From the NCBI GenBank assembly GCA_029945625.1, contig JAQSCW010000029.1, positions 1-64,000 on the forward strand: DNA of 64,000 bases, written 5' to 3'. The first letter of the stretch is position 1, and each line of letters starts with the position of its first letter. The notes beneath the pieces are model-generated. The model made no database searches. It saw only the letters and a list, made by a program, of their open reading frames with translations, and was not told the DNA's origin. Below are positions 34,278-43,869 of the stretch, one piece after another. The stretch comes from a bacterium. GTDB taxonomy: Bacteria > Bacteroidota > Bacteroidia > B-17B0 > Aurantibacillaceae. The translations under genes were made by a program, and so were the position numbers.

Positions 34278-35415
34278 TGATGTTTGTTTTTTTTCCGTTT
34301 AGCCTTTTTCTCCAAGGTTTCTCAATATACTCATAAGTTAGGGACGAAATGAAAATTACAAGCAATAAAAAGATGATGCAGAGGGCTATGCCCTGGTGGG
34401 GCGGAGGGTTAATAGTCCCAGGGCCTTTGTAATCAAAACCTATCTTCTCCAGCATGGGCACAACGCAATTTAATATCAAAAGATAGTGCCACATATAGAT
34501 GGAATAAGAAATCTCTCCTATGTATTGCAGCGGCCTCAACATCAGGACTTTGTTAATACTACTTTTGTTTGCTACCAAACTTAAAACAACCAGCGAAAGA
34601 AGGGGGATGTAGAACAGATCTAAAATTCCTTTGCTCATTGTATATATCAGCGCAAAGACACACGCTGCGCCCACCCAATCCTGTGAAAGAAAATGCAACA
34701 ATTTCTTTGTCTGATAGAATTTATAAACTAACATTCCTGTCGTAAAGCCTGCAAGTCCTCTGATATAACCAAATTCGTAACTTACATTAATGTCGTGGTT
34801 ATTTGGCATATCCCAGGGAGAAGTTGGTCTAGGTATAACGTATACGATCAGCACATAAAGGGCGATTACCAGAACAGTAAGCAAAAACAGGGCGAACGAC
34901 TTATATCTCGCCATAAAGAGTGTCAGAAAGGGGAATAACAGATAAGCAAACCATTCTGCGCTTATGCTCCAGGATGGAACATTCCATGTGTATATCTCAT
35001 GAAAACCAAAAGATTGGAGCAAAAGGAGATGTGTAATTATGGCTTTGGGATTATTAATTAACGTCGTTAGTGGACCACTCAGATACGGATTAAGGGAAAA
35101 ATAGATGATAATAACGAGAATCAGAAAGGTAAAAAAATGCAGTGGATAGATCCTGGCAAAGCGCGCCCGTAGGTACTTCAAATAGCTTCGCCAGCCCACA
35201 AGGTCTTTGAATTCGCTGCCATAATTATGCAGGATAATAAATCCACTCATTATAAAAAACAAGTCTACCATCAGGTAACTTTTATTTAGAAACATATTAG
35301 TACTCGAAAACGGCAGGTGAATGACGATGCCGTTAAAGTGAACTGCCACAACAAGTAACGCTGCTAAGCCCCTCAGAGGAGTTAGGTTTGGTAAGAGCAG
35401 GGCTTTGGGTTGCAT
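34261..35415 (-). CDS. acyltransferase 3 family membrane protein
   Basis: A 384-residue integral membrane protein of the OafA/YrhL type, transferring O-acetyl or similar acyl groups to extracytoplasmic sugars. Near the N-terminus it has NLTPLRGLAALLVVAVHF with the family's active-site His, then YLMVDLFFIMSGFIILHNYG and RARFARIYPLHFFTFLILV. About ten transmembrane helices follow. Its Lys-rich tail ends inside a hairpin derived from the neighbouring remnant, so the last residues may have been altered. Target sugar unknown; the surface-glycan genes at 55-64 kb are not adjacent. Confidence 0.9.
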   Translation of the reverse strand: MQPKALLLPNLTPLRGLAALLVVAVHFNGIVIHLPFSSTNMFLNKSYLMVDLFFIMSGFIILHNYGSEFKDLVGWRSYLKYLRARFARIYPLHFFTFLILVIIIYFSLNPYLSGPLTTLINNPKAIITHLLLLQSFGFHEIYTWNVPSWSISAEWFAYLLFPFLTLFMARYKSFALFLLTVLVIALYVLIVYVIPRPTSPWDMPNNHDINVSYEFGYIRGLAGFTTGMLVYKFYQTKKLLHFLSQDWVGAACVFALIYTMSKGILDLFYIPLLSLVVLSLVANKSSINKVLMLRPLQYIGEISYSIYMWHYLLILNCVVPMLEKIGFDYKGPGTINPPPHQGIALCIIFLLLVIFISSLTYEYIEKPWRKRLNGKKTNITKKTG

Positions 35416-35775
35416 CTTTATTTAATTAATGAAGAACTATTACATTTGATGAGGTGAGAACTCCCGTAGGCACACAAAGATAGAAGAAGTTTAATAAGCG
35501 GCTTCCGTTCCATACCAAATTTTTGTGGTTTGTCATTTTGGCTATTTCATCAAACATGCGTATGTGTCAACATTTGTTTTTATTGCCCCTTTGAGGAGTC
35601 GATAGCAACTCTAGCTAGCCGAAACTCAAAAACTCCAAAAGCCTTATCAATATTGAATCTTTAACGAAAACACCAGGGACTTAAAATGCAAGAATTTAAG
35701 TGCTGAGAACTAAAGCCCGCACCCCGATTGGATCTATAATTCATAAATTAAAAGTCAGAGTTAATTTGACGCTGC
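35416..35775. other. intergenic stretch before repeat R3
   Basis: AT-rich, no gene recognised; upstream of the acyltransferase gene, so it should include its promoter. A plus-strand frame beginning at 35700 is caused by the repeat that follows. Confidence 0.4.
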
Positions 35776-35982
35776 ACGGCGATGCGGGTGAGGGATACGC
35801 AGGGGTAGCCCCCGCAGCTTCGCCTTTTTTGGCGAGGCGAGGAGGCCGTAGCGAAGCACGACAAAAGTACAGTGTACTTTTGGGCGAGGTTTGCGTAGGC
35901 CCGAAGCAGCCCGGCCCCGATGATTGAAAAACAAAACAAGTATTAACGTGGTTTTTCAAATCATCGGGGACACCCCCAAAAA
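35776..35982 (+). repeat. structured intergenic repeat, copy R3
   Basis: It starts GCGGGTGAGGGATACGCAGG, with CCCCGCAGCTTCGCC / GGCGAGGCGAGGAGG arms. A near-perfect palindrome AAAAGTACA-G-TGTACTTTT sits at about 35866-35884. A long terminal hairpin (CCCCGATGATTGAAAAAC with GTTTTTCAAATCATCGGGG) is followed by ACACCCCCAAA. Frames on both strands through this DNA are by-products. It lies between divergent genes. Confidence 0.75.
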
Positions 35983-36048
35983 ATCAGAAAACTCACATTC
36001 AAAAGGGGTATAAGCCACTCTCAATGAGGGGAATTGGTAAAATTTACC

Positions 36049-36056
36049 TATCTTTG
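36049..36056 (+). promoter_or_regulatory. -7 element TATCTTTG of typA
   Basis: TATCTTTG fits the Bacteroidota -7 consensus, 19 bp before the typA ATG, which implies a short leader. No clear -33 TTG at a standard distance. Confidence 0.45.
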
Positions 36057-36075
36057 CCCCCTTAAAAATCAGTAA

Positions 36076-37890
36076 ATGTCCACAATTATTAGAAACATTG
36101 CCATTATTGCCCACGTTGACCACGGTAAAACGACCTTGGTTGATAAGATTTTACATACCTGTAAATTATTTCGCGACAATCAACATACAGGGGATCTGAT
36201 CCTCGATAACAATGACCTGGAGCGTGAACGCGGCATTACCATTCTTGCCAAAAACGTATCAGTAACCTATAAAGGAACCAAAATCAACATCATTGATACT
36301 CCCGGTCACGCCGATTTTGGCGGTGAAGTAGAGCGCGTGATGAATATGGCCGATGGCGTGATCTTATTGGTGGATGCCTTTGAAGGTCCTATGCCGCAAA
36401 CCCGCTTTGTGCTTCAAAAAGCAATAGAAGCAGGAAAAAAAGCCTTGTTAGTGATCAATAAAGTAGATAAACCAAATTGTCGTCCCGATGAGGTGCACGA
36501 CAGTGTTTTCGATCTGTTCTTTAATTTAGGAGCAAACGAAGAACAATTAGACTTTCCAACAGTTTACGGATCAAGCAAACAAGGTTGGATGGGTGCTGAT
36601 TGGAAAAATCCGGCTACTGATATCACGTATTTATTAGATACTATTCTCGAAAAAATTCCAACTGCGCCACGTCGCGAAGGAACTTTACAAATTCAAATCA
36701 CTTCTCTCGATTATTCCAGTTTTGTGGGTCGTATAGCGGTGGGACGTGTGTTCCGCGGCATCATTAAAGAAGGTATGCCGGTGAGTGTGGTAAAACGCGA
36801 TGGCAGAATTCAAAAATCACGCATTAAGGAATTATATATTTTTGACGGATTGGGCAAGGTAAAAGTAGCCGAGGTGGAAACCGGTGATATTTGTGCCTTT
36901 ACCGGTATTGATGGGTTTGAGATTGGTGACACCGTTGCTGATTTTGAAAATCCGGAAGGCATGCCGGTGATGCACATCGACGAGCCCACCATGAGTATGA
37001 TGTTTACCATCAATAACTCTCCTTTCTTTGGAAAGGATGGTAAATATGTAACATCACGACACTTAAGAGATCGTTTGTACAAAGAATTGGAAAAAAACCT
37101 CGCCATGCGTGTGGAAGAAACAGGATCTCCTGATTCATACCTGGTATTTGGTCGCGGAATTCTTCACTTATCGGTGCTCATCGAAACCATGCGTCGCGAA
37201 GGCTACGAATTAGCGTTGGGCCAACCGCAGGTAATCATTAAAGAAATTGATGGGGTTAAATGTGAACCAATGGAAGTTCTCACCGTTGACGTTCCTGAGG
37301 AATCATCCAGCAAAGTAATTGATTTAGTAAGTCAGCGTAAAGGTGACATGTTGGTGATGCAACCAAAAGGCGATTTGATCCACATGGAATTTGAGATTCC
37401 CTCACGCGGTATTATTGGTTTGCGAAATAACGTATTAACTGCAACGGCCGGTGAAGCTATTATGGCGCATCGTTTCAAAGCCTACGAACCCTGGAAAGGT
37501 CATATTCCGAGCCGTATTGCCGGTGTATTGATCAGCAAAGATAAGGGAGCAGCAGTAGCGTACAGTATTGATAAATTGCAGGATCGTGGTAAGTTTTTTA
37601 TTGAAGCAGGAGAAGAAATTTATCCGGGCATGATCATTGGGGAACATATTCGTCCCGATGATTTAGTAGTGAATGTGTGTACCGAAAAGCAACTCACCAA
37701 TATGCGCGCAAGCGGTACTGATGAGAAAATGCGCATTGTTCCAAAAATAAAATTCAGTTTAGAAGAAGCCATGGAATACATTCAGGGCGATGAGTACGTG
37801 GAGATCACCCCACTGAACATTCGTTTGCGTAAGATCTATTTAGATGAAAATACCCGTAAACGGATGGGTAAAAAACTGGAAGCGCAGTAA
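36076..37890 (+). CDS. typA: translational GTPase TypA/BipA
   Basis: A 604-residue elongation-factor-like GTPase acting on the 70S ribosome, important in stress adaptation and large-subunit assembly. GTPase motifs: G1 [15 protein letters not shown] (about residues 12-26), G2 region RERGITI, G3 [15 protein letters not shown] and G4 NKVDKP. It then has domain II ([17 protein letters not shown]) and the BipA-specific C-terminal region ([20 protein letters not shown]). Length is typical. A terminator follows. Confidence 0.97.
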   Translation: MSTIIRNIAIIAHVDHGKTTLVDKILHTCKLFRDNQHTGDLILDNNDLERERGITILAKNVSVTYKGTKINIIDTPGHADFGGEVERVMNMADGVILLVDAFEGPMPQTRFVLQKAIEAGKKALLVINKVDKPNCRPDEVHDSVFDLFFNLGANEEQLDFPTVYGSSKQGWMGADWKNPATDITYLLDTILEKIPTAPRREGTLQIQITSLDYSSFVGRIAVGRVFRGIIKEGMPVSVVKRDGRIQKSRIKELYIFDGLGKVKVAEVETGDICAFTGIDGFEIGDTVADFENPEGMPVMHIDEPTMSMMFTINNSPFFGKDGKYVTSRHLRDRLYKELEKNLAMRVEETGSPDSYLVFGRGILHLSVLIETMRREGYELALGQPQVIIKEIDGVKCEPMEVLTVDVPEESSSKVIDLVSQRKGDMLVMQPKGDLIHMEFEIPSRGIIGLRNNVLTATAGEAIMAHRFKAYEPWKGHIPSRIAGVLISKDKGAAVAYSIDKLQDRGKFFIEAGEEIYPGMIIGEHIRPDDLVVNVCTEKQLTNMRASGTDEKMRIVPKIKFSLEEAMEYIQGDEYVEITPLNIRLRKIYLDENTRKRMGKKLEAQ

Positions 37891-37911
37891 ACTAAATTTT
37901 TTGAAAAATTT

Positions 37912-37939
37912 AGCCTCAACATTTGTTGGGGCTTTTTTT
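37912..37939 (+). terminator. terminator of typA
   Basis: Stem AGCCTCAAC / GTTGGGGCT with loop ATTT followed by a run of T, 21 bp after the stop. Confidence 0.9.
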
Positions 37940-37962
37940 ATGAGAAAATTTTATGAAGTATC

Positions 37963-38260
37963 AAAGGATCAAGCCGAAATGTTGGGAAAATGTATAGTAT
38001 TTATTCCTTGGATATTTTTATAAATGGAAACAACTAATTTGCTGCGTGAGCGATTGTAGTGGAAAGCCCACAGCCACGCCTGTCTCTTTGCGTGGCGAGG
38101 ACTTGGAACGGAAAGCGCGACCCCGCCAAACGGAATAAAAAAAGAAAGGCGGGGGCAGGCCCAAATCAGAAAAACCGGGAAGTTTTCTTGGTAAGTTTTT
38201 CTCTTCATGGGGGCAGGCTCAAAAACCTTCTCCTCAGTTTTTCCGATTGACCCCTATCAA
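37963..38260 (+). repeat. structured intergenic repeat, copy R4 (twin of R6)
   Basis: Nearly identical over about 300 bp to R6 at 53879-54178. Core: GCGTGAGCGATTGTAGTGG, stems CCACGC/GCGTGG and CCCCGCC/GGCGGGG, then GCAGGCCCAAATCAGAAAAA and a hairpin ending GGGGGCAGGCTC. The left flank (37963-38025) is part of the shared region and, together with bases from 37940, reads as a 27-codon frame ending at 38023. The 63-codon plus-strand frame at 38059 (MESPQPRLSL...) is a by-product, since it recurs only because the DNA repeats. Confidence 0.85.
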
Positions 38261-38318
38261 ATCGTTGATTTTAATTTTTGGGATGGAGAGGCTGAAAGTC
38301 AACAAATAAATAGGTTGC

Positions 38319-38711
38319 TTAGTACAGTTGCATCGTCATACAATCTGCTGAAACTGTAATTGTTTTTTGTGTTGTAGCTGTTCCCCACACATAAGCGGCA
38401 GACTTAGCGTACCAAGTATGAGCTCCTGCAATGAGGTCTTTGGTGCAGGTATTGGGTGCTCCACAATAAGGCGCAGTCGAATAAGGTCCTGAAATTAGTC
38501 CGGCATACGCACCGTCAATATACACGCTGATGCTGCCTCCACTTAACACCGCAGATTGCGACCAAAATGTTAATTGCACAGTGCGCGGTATTGCCATTGT
38601 CCCCAAAGTTTTGGTATCACCGGGAGGAGGCGAGACGGTACTTTTAGTACACGTCCAAAATAGAACTGACAAAAGTAATAGGAAAAGTCCGCCTTTTAAG
38701 ATTGTTTTCAT
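38319..38711 (-). CDS. small lipoprotein
   Basis: A 130-residue lipoprotein with signal peptide MKTILKGGLFLLLLSVLFWTC (lipobox ends at Cys21), then a Ser/Pro-rich linker and a beta-type domain (QLTFWSQSAVLSGGSISVYI, YAGLISGP). Four Cys in the C-terminal half may form disulfides. Family not recognised. It is the last gene of a likely operon with the barrel gene 15 bp upstream, so it may be a surface partner of that barrel. Confidence 0.75.
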   Translation of the reverse strand: MKTILKGGLFLLLLSVLFWTCTKSTVSPPPGDTKTLGTMAIPRTVQLTFWSQSAVLSGGSISVYIDGAYAGLISGPYSTAPYCGAPNTCTKDLIAGAHTWYAKSAAYVWGTATTQKTITVSADCMTMQLY

Positions 38712-38726
38712 GATTTAAAAAATAGT

Positions 38727-39551
38727 TTAAAATGTGAATCCAAGTTTTATCTGAAGGGTATTTGCATAGAACTTCGTTGGAGTAATAATTTCCTGGTCAT
38801 TACTATGATTCCTATTATCTAAAATTGTTGAATAAACATCCTGCTTTATTCCACCAAATAGATAATCCAGTCCAAACGTAAAGGGCATATACCGGATGTT
38901 AAACCCAATACTTTTTCTAAATGCAAATGCAAAGCCCGTAGCATAAGTCGAACTGTTAAGTGAAGGGCTGGCCCCGCTCCAATTGGCCACAACGGAATAA
39001 TGATATTCGGCGACGTCGCCGGTTGTTTTAACTCTTCCCAGAAAAGCCATGGTAGGGCAAATATTGAAATAGGCATCTACAAAGAACTTGTCAACGATTT
39101 GATAAGAATATTGCAAACCAAATTTATCGCTGAGAAACATAAAATTTTTGGAATTTGCTTTTTCAAAATTTGGACCAAGGCTGCTCCAATCAAATTTATT
39201 CATGGAAAAGTTCAGGTAAGTAAAATTAAATGCAAATGCCATTGATTCGGGAAGCTTTAATTTCTTCAGGAAGTACATTCCTCCCATTTCAAGGTAGAAT
39301 CCTGTTTTAGCCCCAAACCCGGTATTATTAGTATAGGCATCCGATATAGTGGCGGAGGCAACCGGTGCTTTTTTCCAAGTACCCATAGGAATGCATGGCC
39401 CCCCGTAAATGTACCCTCGGTTTTTCCAGGGTCCCGCCGATTCTTTGTCGTTTTTTACAGGCGCAGTTCCACCTCCTCCCACAAATTGAGCAAAGCAAGT
39501 GGTGCCAAAAAATAAGAGAAACGCGACTGAAAGATTAAAATTAATTTTCAT
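38727..39551 (-). CDS. outer-membrane beta-barrel-like protein
   Basis: A 274-residue protein with a signal peptide (about 1-21, LLFFGTTCFA). It has repeated aromatic strands (AFAFNFTYLNFSMNKFDWS, YQIVDKFFVDAYFNI, FNIRYMPFTFGLDYLFGG) and a final strand TLQIKLGFTF ending in Phe, a barrel C-terminal signal. No conserved family recognised. The lipoprotein gene follows 15 bp downstream. A role in the outer membrane is inferred from the sequence pattern only. Confidence 0.72.
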   Translation of the reverse strand: MKINFNLSVAFLLFFGTTCFAQFVGGGGTAPVKNDKESAGPWKNRGYIYGGPCIPMGTWKKAPVASATISDAYTNNTGFGAKTGFYLEMGGMYFLKKLKLPESMAFAFNFTYLNFSMNKFDWSSLGPNFEKANSKNFMFLSDKFGLQYSYQIVDKFFVDAYFNICPTMAFLGRVKTTGDVAEYHYSVVANWSGASPSLNSSTYATGFAFAFRKSIGFNIRYMPFTFGLDYLFGGIKQDVYSTILDNRNHSNDQEIITPTKFYANTLQIKLGFTF

Positions 39552-39597
39552 GTCTAATTAATTTTGTTTTCGTTAAAACAGAAAAACCAAGAGGTTC

Positions 39598-40644
39598 TTA
39601 GCTTCTGTAATTCATTTTCCAAAGCCCAAAATTTGCTTTGGCGTTTCCGCGGCCAGAAATAAAATAGATTTGTTTGCCATCGTGCGACCATTTGGGCGAA
39701 ACATCGGCTCCGGGATGGAAAGTAAGTTGCGTCAATTTTGTTCCATCAATACTCAGTGTATAGAGATCCAGATTCATGGGACGAATATTTGTGGCACGCG
39801 TATTGGAAACCAAAAGAATAGTTTTGCCATCGGGTGAAATGTCGGGACTTGAAAAACTTTTATCACGTGCCCCAATAATTTGAGTCTCGAGTCCTGATTT
39901 AGTATCAATCATCCATATTTCACCGTTTCCGGTTTCCTTATTGCCTCGCGTCACTAAAAGTCGTTGACCATCCGGCAGCGGACAGGGAGTAAAGCCCTCA
40001 CAATATTGTGTCATCAAGGATGTTTCTTTATTGTATCCCCAAACGTAATAACGATAACTAATAACGCCTGTGGCACCAACAGAGGTTTCTTCTTTGGTAT
40101 AATAAATTATTTTTCCATCCGGCGAATAAATGCCTCCACTTTCAGCCGAGCCCGAAGAGGTAATTTGCTGTATGGCGGCACCTTCGGTAGCGTTAATGGT
40201 ATATACATTTTGATTGCCATCCGAATTATCACTGAAACAAATCATTTTTGAATCGGGCGAATAGGCCATATCCATGATCCCGCCTTTAAACGTGCGCTGA
40301 ATAATGGAGGAACCGCCCGCAGTCCTTTTTAAGTATATATTTTTTGCATTATTAACCTTACATATATAAGCCACATAGTCCCCGTCGGGCGACAAACCTA
40401 TAAAAGGCGCAGCATACCAGCGAATGGTGTGATATTTTACAGAACCTACGAAAAAATTTGAATTTTGAATACCGGGGCCAATAACGGCATCCTCTTCATT
40501 TGAAATCTTGGTAAAAGTAATCCCACCTTCTTCGGCAACACTAACAGCACTTGAATCTATTTTTGGGACAGTGACACAGGACATCATGATACCCACACAA
40601 AATAGAATTGTGGCAATGGCGCGATAAGTTGGTTTGTTACTCAT
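39598..40644 (-). CDS. PD40/TolB-like propeller lipoprotein
   Basis: I start at 40644 because the internal Met gives a lipoprotein signal (MSNKPTYRAIATILFCVGIM, lipobox MMSC); the longer frame to 40734 is unlikely. The 348-residue product has WD40-like PD40 repeats (YSPDSKMICFSDNSDGNQNV, DISPDGKTILLVSN, KWSHDGKQIYFISGRG) as in TolB and the Bacteroidota PorE-like proteins. These form a beta-propeller. It may take part in envelope assembly or binding; a TolB role is not supported because the N-terminal TolB domain is absent. Confidence 0.82.
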   Translation of the reverse strand: MSNKPTYRAIATILFCVGIMMSCVTVPKIDSSAVSVAEEGGITFTKISNEEDAVIGPGIQNSNFFVGSVKYHTIRWYAAPFIGLSPDGDYVAYICKVNNAKNIYLKRTAGGSSIIQRTFKGGIMDMAYSPDSKMICFSDNSDGNQNVYTINATEGAAIQQITSSGSAESGGIYSPDGKIIYYTKEETSVGATGVISYRYYVWGYNKETSLMTQYCEGFTPCPLPDGQRLLVTRGNKETGNGEIWMIDTKSGLETQIIGARDKSFSSPDISPDGKTILLVSNTRATNIRPMNLDLYTLSIDGTKLTQLTFHPGADVSPKWSHDGKQIYFISGRGNAKANFGLWKMNYRS

Positions 40645-41151
40645 TGTATCACAAAAGTAAAGATATAATTCAAAAATGCAAATATGATTCTTGTTCGGTG
40701 AGCTTGAATTTTTGGCTGCCGATTTTGTTCTCAAAAGGCTTATCAGAAAGGGTTTCAGAGCTTTTTGTTCTAATAAGTGATTGCCAATCAGTGGTACAGA
40801 TCAATTAGATGTGCCAACACTTAGTTGCCCAATTCAGGGATGTAAAAAAGCACCTAAAAACACAAATTCTGTCCGGACCTATTTTGAAAAAGCAAAATGG
40901 GGGCAATTTCAAGAAATAAATTATCACATAATTAATAACAATGCCTTGTTTTAAATTGACATTGCCTTAACTTCATCACACAAAACTAGTGCTTATGCCT
41001 TATTCCATCTCAGTTTCCCCGCAATTTTCCTGTATAATCGTCGGCGTCTTTTCAATGGAATAAACAAGTTGATGTTCAAATCAATTTTGGGCTTAACAAA
41101 ATCTATCCTTACCTATTTATAGTTTTATCACAAGTTATTTAATTTATTAGT
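40645..41151. other. intergenic stretch between divergent genes
   Basis: About 500 bases, AT-rich, between the PD40 gene and phoH. No credible ORF (a 66-codon plus-strand frame from 40608 overlaps the PD40 start). It should hold both promoters; no clear -33/-7 pair for phoH was found. No strong inverted repeat seen. Confidence 0.4.
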
Positions 41152-42501
41152 ATGGCTAAAAGAGCAAGCAAAACAAGTATCGGCGAAAGAAAGATTTTTG
41201 TACTGGATACCTCTGTTATCATTTACGACCACAATGCGATGCGTAATTTTGCAGAACATGATGTGGTGATTCCAATAACAGTACTGGAAGAATTGGATAA
41301 CTTTAAGAAGGGCAACGACACCAAGAACTATTCGGCCCGTGAATTCACCCGCTACATCGATAAGATGAGTAAGGACAGTCTTCAGAACTGGACGGCCATC
41401 AATGGCCCCACCAGAGGTATGTTCAAGATCGAAATGAACAGCTCCTCAAAAGTGAATGCTGAAAAGATCTTCGACGATCGAAAAGCCGATCACCGCATCC
41501 TTAATATTGCACTGTTTACCGCCGAATCAAATCCCGGACGCAAAGTGGTATTGGTGACCAAAGACGTGAATTTGCGCATTAAGGCAAAAAGTCTGAGTTT
41601 ACTGGCCGAAGATTATGAGACCGGAAAAATAAAATCGGTAGATGAGCTGTACACCGGCAACAGCGAAGGCGTTAAAGCCACCAACGAACAAATTGCTTCT
41701 ATTTATAATAAGGGAAATTGTTCCGCTAAATCCATTGTTAAAAAAGGGGTGGCCATGCCCAATCATTATTATGTTTTAAAAAACGGCTCTCAAAGTGTGT
41801 TGGCACGTTACCGCCAAGAAGACGAAACCATGCAACGCGTCATCAAAACGGCAGCCTTTGGCGTGATCCCTAAAAATGCTGAACAAGCATTTGCATTAGA
41901 TGCCATCATGAACCCCGAAATTAAACTGGTTACCATTCAAGGTGTGGCCGGTACCGGAAAAACATTATTATCGCTGGCCGGCGCCCTTGAGCAACGCCGC
42001 AATTACCATCAAATCTATTTGGCGCGTCCCATTGTGCCATTGAGTAATAAGGACATTGGCTACCTTCCCGGCGATGTAAACAGCAAACTCAATCCTTACA
42101 TGGAACCACTTTGGGACAATTTAAAATACATCCGCAGTTTGTTCAGCGAAAAAGATAAAGAGCACAAACAACTTAACGAAATGGTGGAAGCACAAAAGTT
42201 GGTGGTGTGTCCCCTCGCCTATATTCGCGGAAGAAGCCTCAGCAACGTATTTTTTATTGTGGACGAAGCACAAAACTTAACGCCGCACGAAGTAAAAACC
42301 ATTATTACCCGAGCGGGCGAAAACACCAAGATCATTTTTACCGGCGACATCAATCAAATTGATACGCCGTACCTCGATGCGCAAAGTAACGGACTCAGTT
42401 ATATGATCGAGAAAATTAAGGGCCAGGCCTTGTATGCACACATTACCCTCGAAAAAGGAGAACGCAGTGAGCTGGCAAATTTGGCAAATGATTTGTTGTA
42501 A
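41152..42501 (+). CDS. PhoH-like protein with PIN domain
   Basis: A 449-residue protein with an N-terminal PIN nuclease domain (KIFVLDTSVIIYDHNAMRNF, residues 13-32; conserved acidic residues including LVTKDVNLRIKA). The C-terminal PhoH ATPase follows: Walker A GVAGTGKTLLSLAGA (about residues 264-278), Walker B FFIVDEAQNLTPHE and TGDINQIDTP. PIN-PhoH fusions act on RNA in phosphate-starvation or stress contexts. It is the only gene on its strand here; its 3' side abuts repeat R5. Confidence 0.93.
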   Translation: MAKRASKTSIGERKIFVLDTSVIIYDHNAMRNFAEHDVVIPITVLEELDNFKKGNDTKNYSAREFTRYIDKMSKDSLQNWTAINGPTRGMFKIEMNSSSKVNAEKIFDDRKADHRILNIALFTAESNPGRKVVLVTKDVNLRIKAKSLSLLAEDYETGKIKSVDELYTGNSEGVKATNEQIASIYNKGNCSAKSIVKKGVAMPNHYYVLKNGSQSVLARYRQEDETMQRVIKTAAFGVIPKNAEQAFALDAIMNPEIKLVTIQGVAGTGKTLLSLAGALEQRRNYHQIYLARPIVPLSNKDIGYLPGDVNSKLNPYMEPLWDNLKYIRSLFSEKDKEHKQLNEMVEAQKLVVCPLAYIRGRSLSNVFFIVDEAQNLTPHEVKTIITRAGENTKIIFTGDINQIDTPYLDAQSNGLSYMIEKIKGQALYAHITLEKGERSELANLANDLL

Positions 42502-42569
42502 TAATTTTTAGGGCAATAGTTTTCTTTTCGGCGCGTGTTTATCTGCCCTCGCTGTTACCGGCCCGGCTT

Positions 42570-42778
42570 TTCTTGGGCGTGTCCCCCTGAAGCAAAATTA
42601 AATGTTTATCCAGTGTTTTTGCTTCAGGGGGCCGGGCTCTTCGCTTTAGCCGGCTTGCAGCTCCTTCATGGCGCAAAAAAACAGGCGCCTGCGGGGTCTG
42701 CCCGCTAAGGCGGCCAGCCTCCGCCGCGCCGCGCCATGATGACCTGCTTCGCCGGGCTGACGCTGCGATCCCTCACGC
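42570..42778 (-). repeat. structured intergenic repeat, copy R5 (reverse orientation)
   Basis: Read on the minus strand it starts GTGAGGGATCGCAGCGTCAG, has a long GC-rich core with repeated GCGGCG blocks and GCGCC/GGCGC arms, and ends with CCCCTGAAGC...GCTTCAGGGGG followed by ACACGCCC. It sits between convergent phoH and cheR. It is the largest and most GC-rich member. Confidence 0.8.
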
Positions 42779-42891
42779 TAAGTCTCCATTAAAATTCTGC
42801 TTCACCGTATATTTGGGAAACACCAATTTCTCGTAAAGACTAAAAACTTAACCTCACAATTTTTTTAAAACACAATTTTTTCCCAAAAAAA

Positions 42892-43701
42892 TCAATTCGT
42901 TTTTTTCCAAATCATTTCGGACTCTAACTTTGTGTAGTGTTTACTTATAGAGGAGAGATCGAGAGTTTCTCGTTCTCCCAGGGCGATAAAAGAATTGGGT
43001 CCGGTACTGTCGTCAAAAAGACGAAACACCATTTCACGCATGATCCGATCAAAATAAATAAGCACATTTCTGCAAATGATCAGATCAAACTTGCCCAAAT
43101 AATTTCCCGAAGCGAGGTTGTGATTTTGAAAACTTATTTGTGAACGAATGTTCTCGGAAATTTTTTCTCCCTCGGTCGTTTTAGTAAAATAGGAAGAGAA
43201 ATTTTTCTCACCACCCGCCAAACGATATTTAGCTTCATAAAGTGGCATCAGGCTGCTATAAAATAACCCTGAGTCGGCACGCTCTAACACCCGTGAATTA
43301 ATATCCGTAGCCAGTATAACACATTTCTCCAACAGACCGGCTTCCTGAAAAAGAATGGCGGTGGAATATACTTCTTCTCCGGTGGAGCAGCCGGCATGCC
43401 AGATCCGGATGGTGGAATGTTGTGTTAGTTGAGGAATAAGCTGACGATTTAACGTGTTGAAAAATGCCGTATCACGAAACATCTCCGTTACATTCACCGT
43501 AATGTGATCAATAAAGTGCTGGATATAATGTTTGTCTGATCGCAGTTTTGTAAGTAATGCCGAATAGTCTTTAAAGTTTTCAAGCTTCACAAAACGGTTC
43601 ACCCGTCGTTCAAAAGAGTCCCTTGAATAATAACGAAAGTCTTCGCCGTAAATTTGCTGTAAGTCAGTGAGGAGGGTTTCTATTTCGGTTTTACCTAACA
43701 T
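42892..43701 (-). CDS. CheR-type protein-glutamate methyltransferase
   Basis: A 269-residue enzyme that methylates chemoreceptors. It has an N-terminal CheR-N helical domain (about residues 1-75). The SAM-binding region follows: IRIWHAGCSTGEEVYSTAIL (about 99-118), ATDINSRVLERAD and FDLIICRNVLIYFD (about 205-218), the CheR signature. No receptor or cheB gene is adjacent, so its partner is elsewhere. Isolated cheR genes in Bacteroidota are common. It is a complete single domain without TPR extension. Confidence 0.92.
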   Translation of the reverse strand: MLGKTEIETLLTDLQQIYGEDFRYYSRDSFERRVNRFVKLENFKDYSALLTKLRSDKHYIQHFIDHITVNVTEMFRDTAFFNTLNRQLIPQLTQHSTIRIWHAGCSTGEEVYSTAILFQEAGLLEKCVILATDINSRVLERADSGLFYSSLMPLYEAKYRLAGGEKNFSSYFTKTTEGEKISENIRSQISFQNHNLASGNYLGKFDLIICRNVLIYFDRIMREMVFRLFDDSTGPNSFIALGERETLDLSSISKHYTKLESEMIWKKTN

Positions 43702-43841
43702 TTGGGTGCAAATCTGAACCCGAAGGTCATCATTTTTTTTGCAATGGCAGATGTGCTGCCGATGATAATTATCAGCTTATCTCATTAGTTATCAAGTTCA
43801 TTATTCTACTTACTTAAAGCGAGCGGGACAAAATTAATTAA

Positions 43842-43859
43842 TTTGGCACAAGTTTTGCG
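43842..43859 (+). promoter_or_regulatory. sigma-54 (-24/-12) promoter candidate
   Basis: The sequence TTTGGCACAAGTTTTGCG matches the sigma-54 consensus. GG (43845-43846) and GC (43857-43858) are exactly ten bases apart and TGGCAC and TTGC are both intact. It precedes the hairpin region at 43870-44032. Confidence 0.6.
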
Positions 43860-43869
43860 GCATTTATAG

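Noticed and set aside
35700-35959. Overlapping plus- and minus-strand ORFs of 60-75 codons
   Set aside because: All lie in the GC-rich repeat R3 or its edges; open frames occur by base composition.
38059-38250. 63-codon plus-strand ORF, nearly repeated at 53976-54176
   Set aside because: Similarity between the two is due to the duplicated repeat DNA (R4/R6); the translation is Arg/Lys-rich, starts inside the core hairpins and has no ribosome-binding context.
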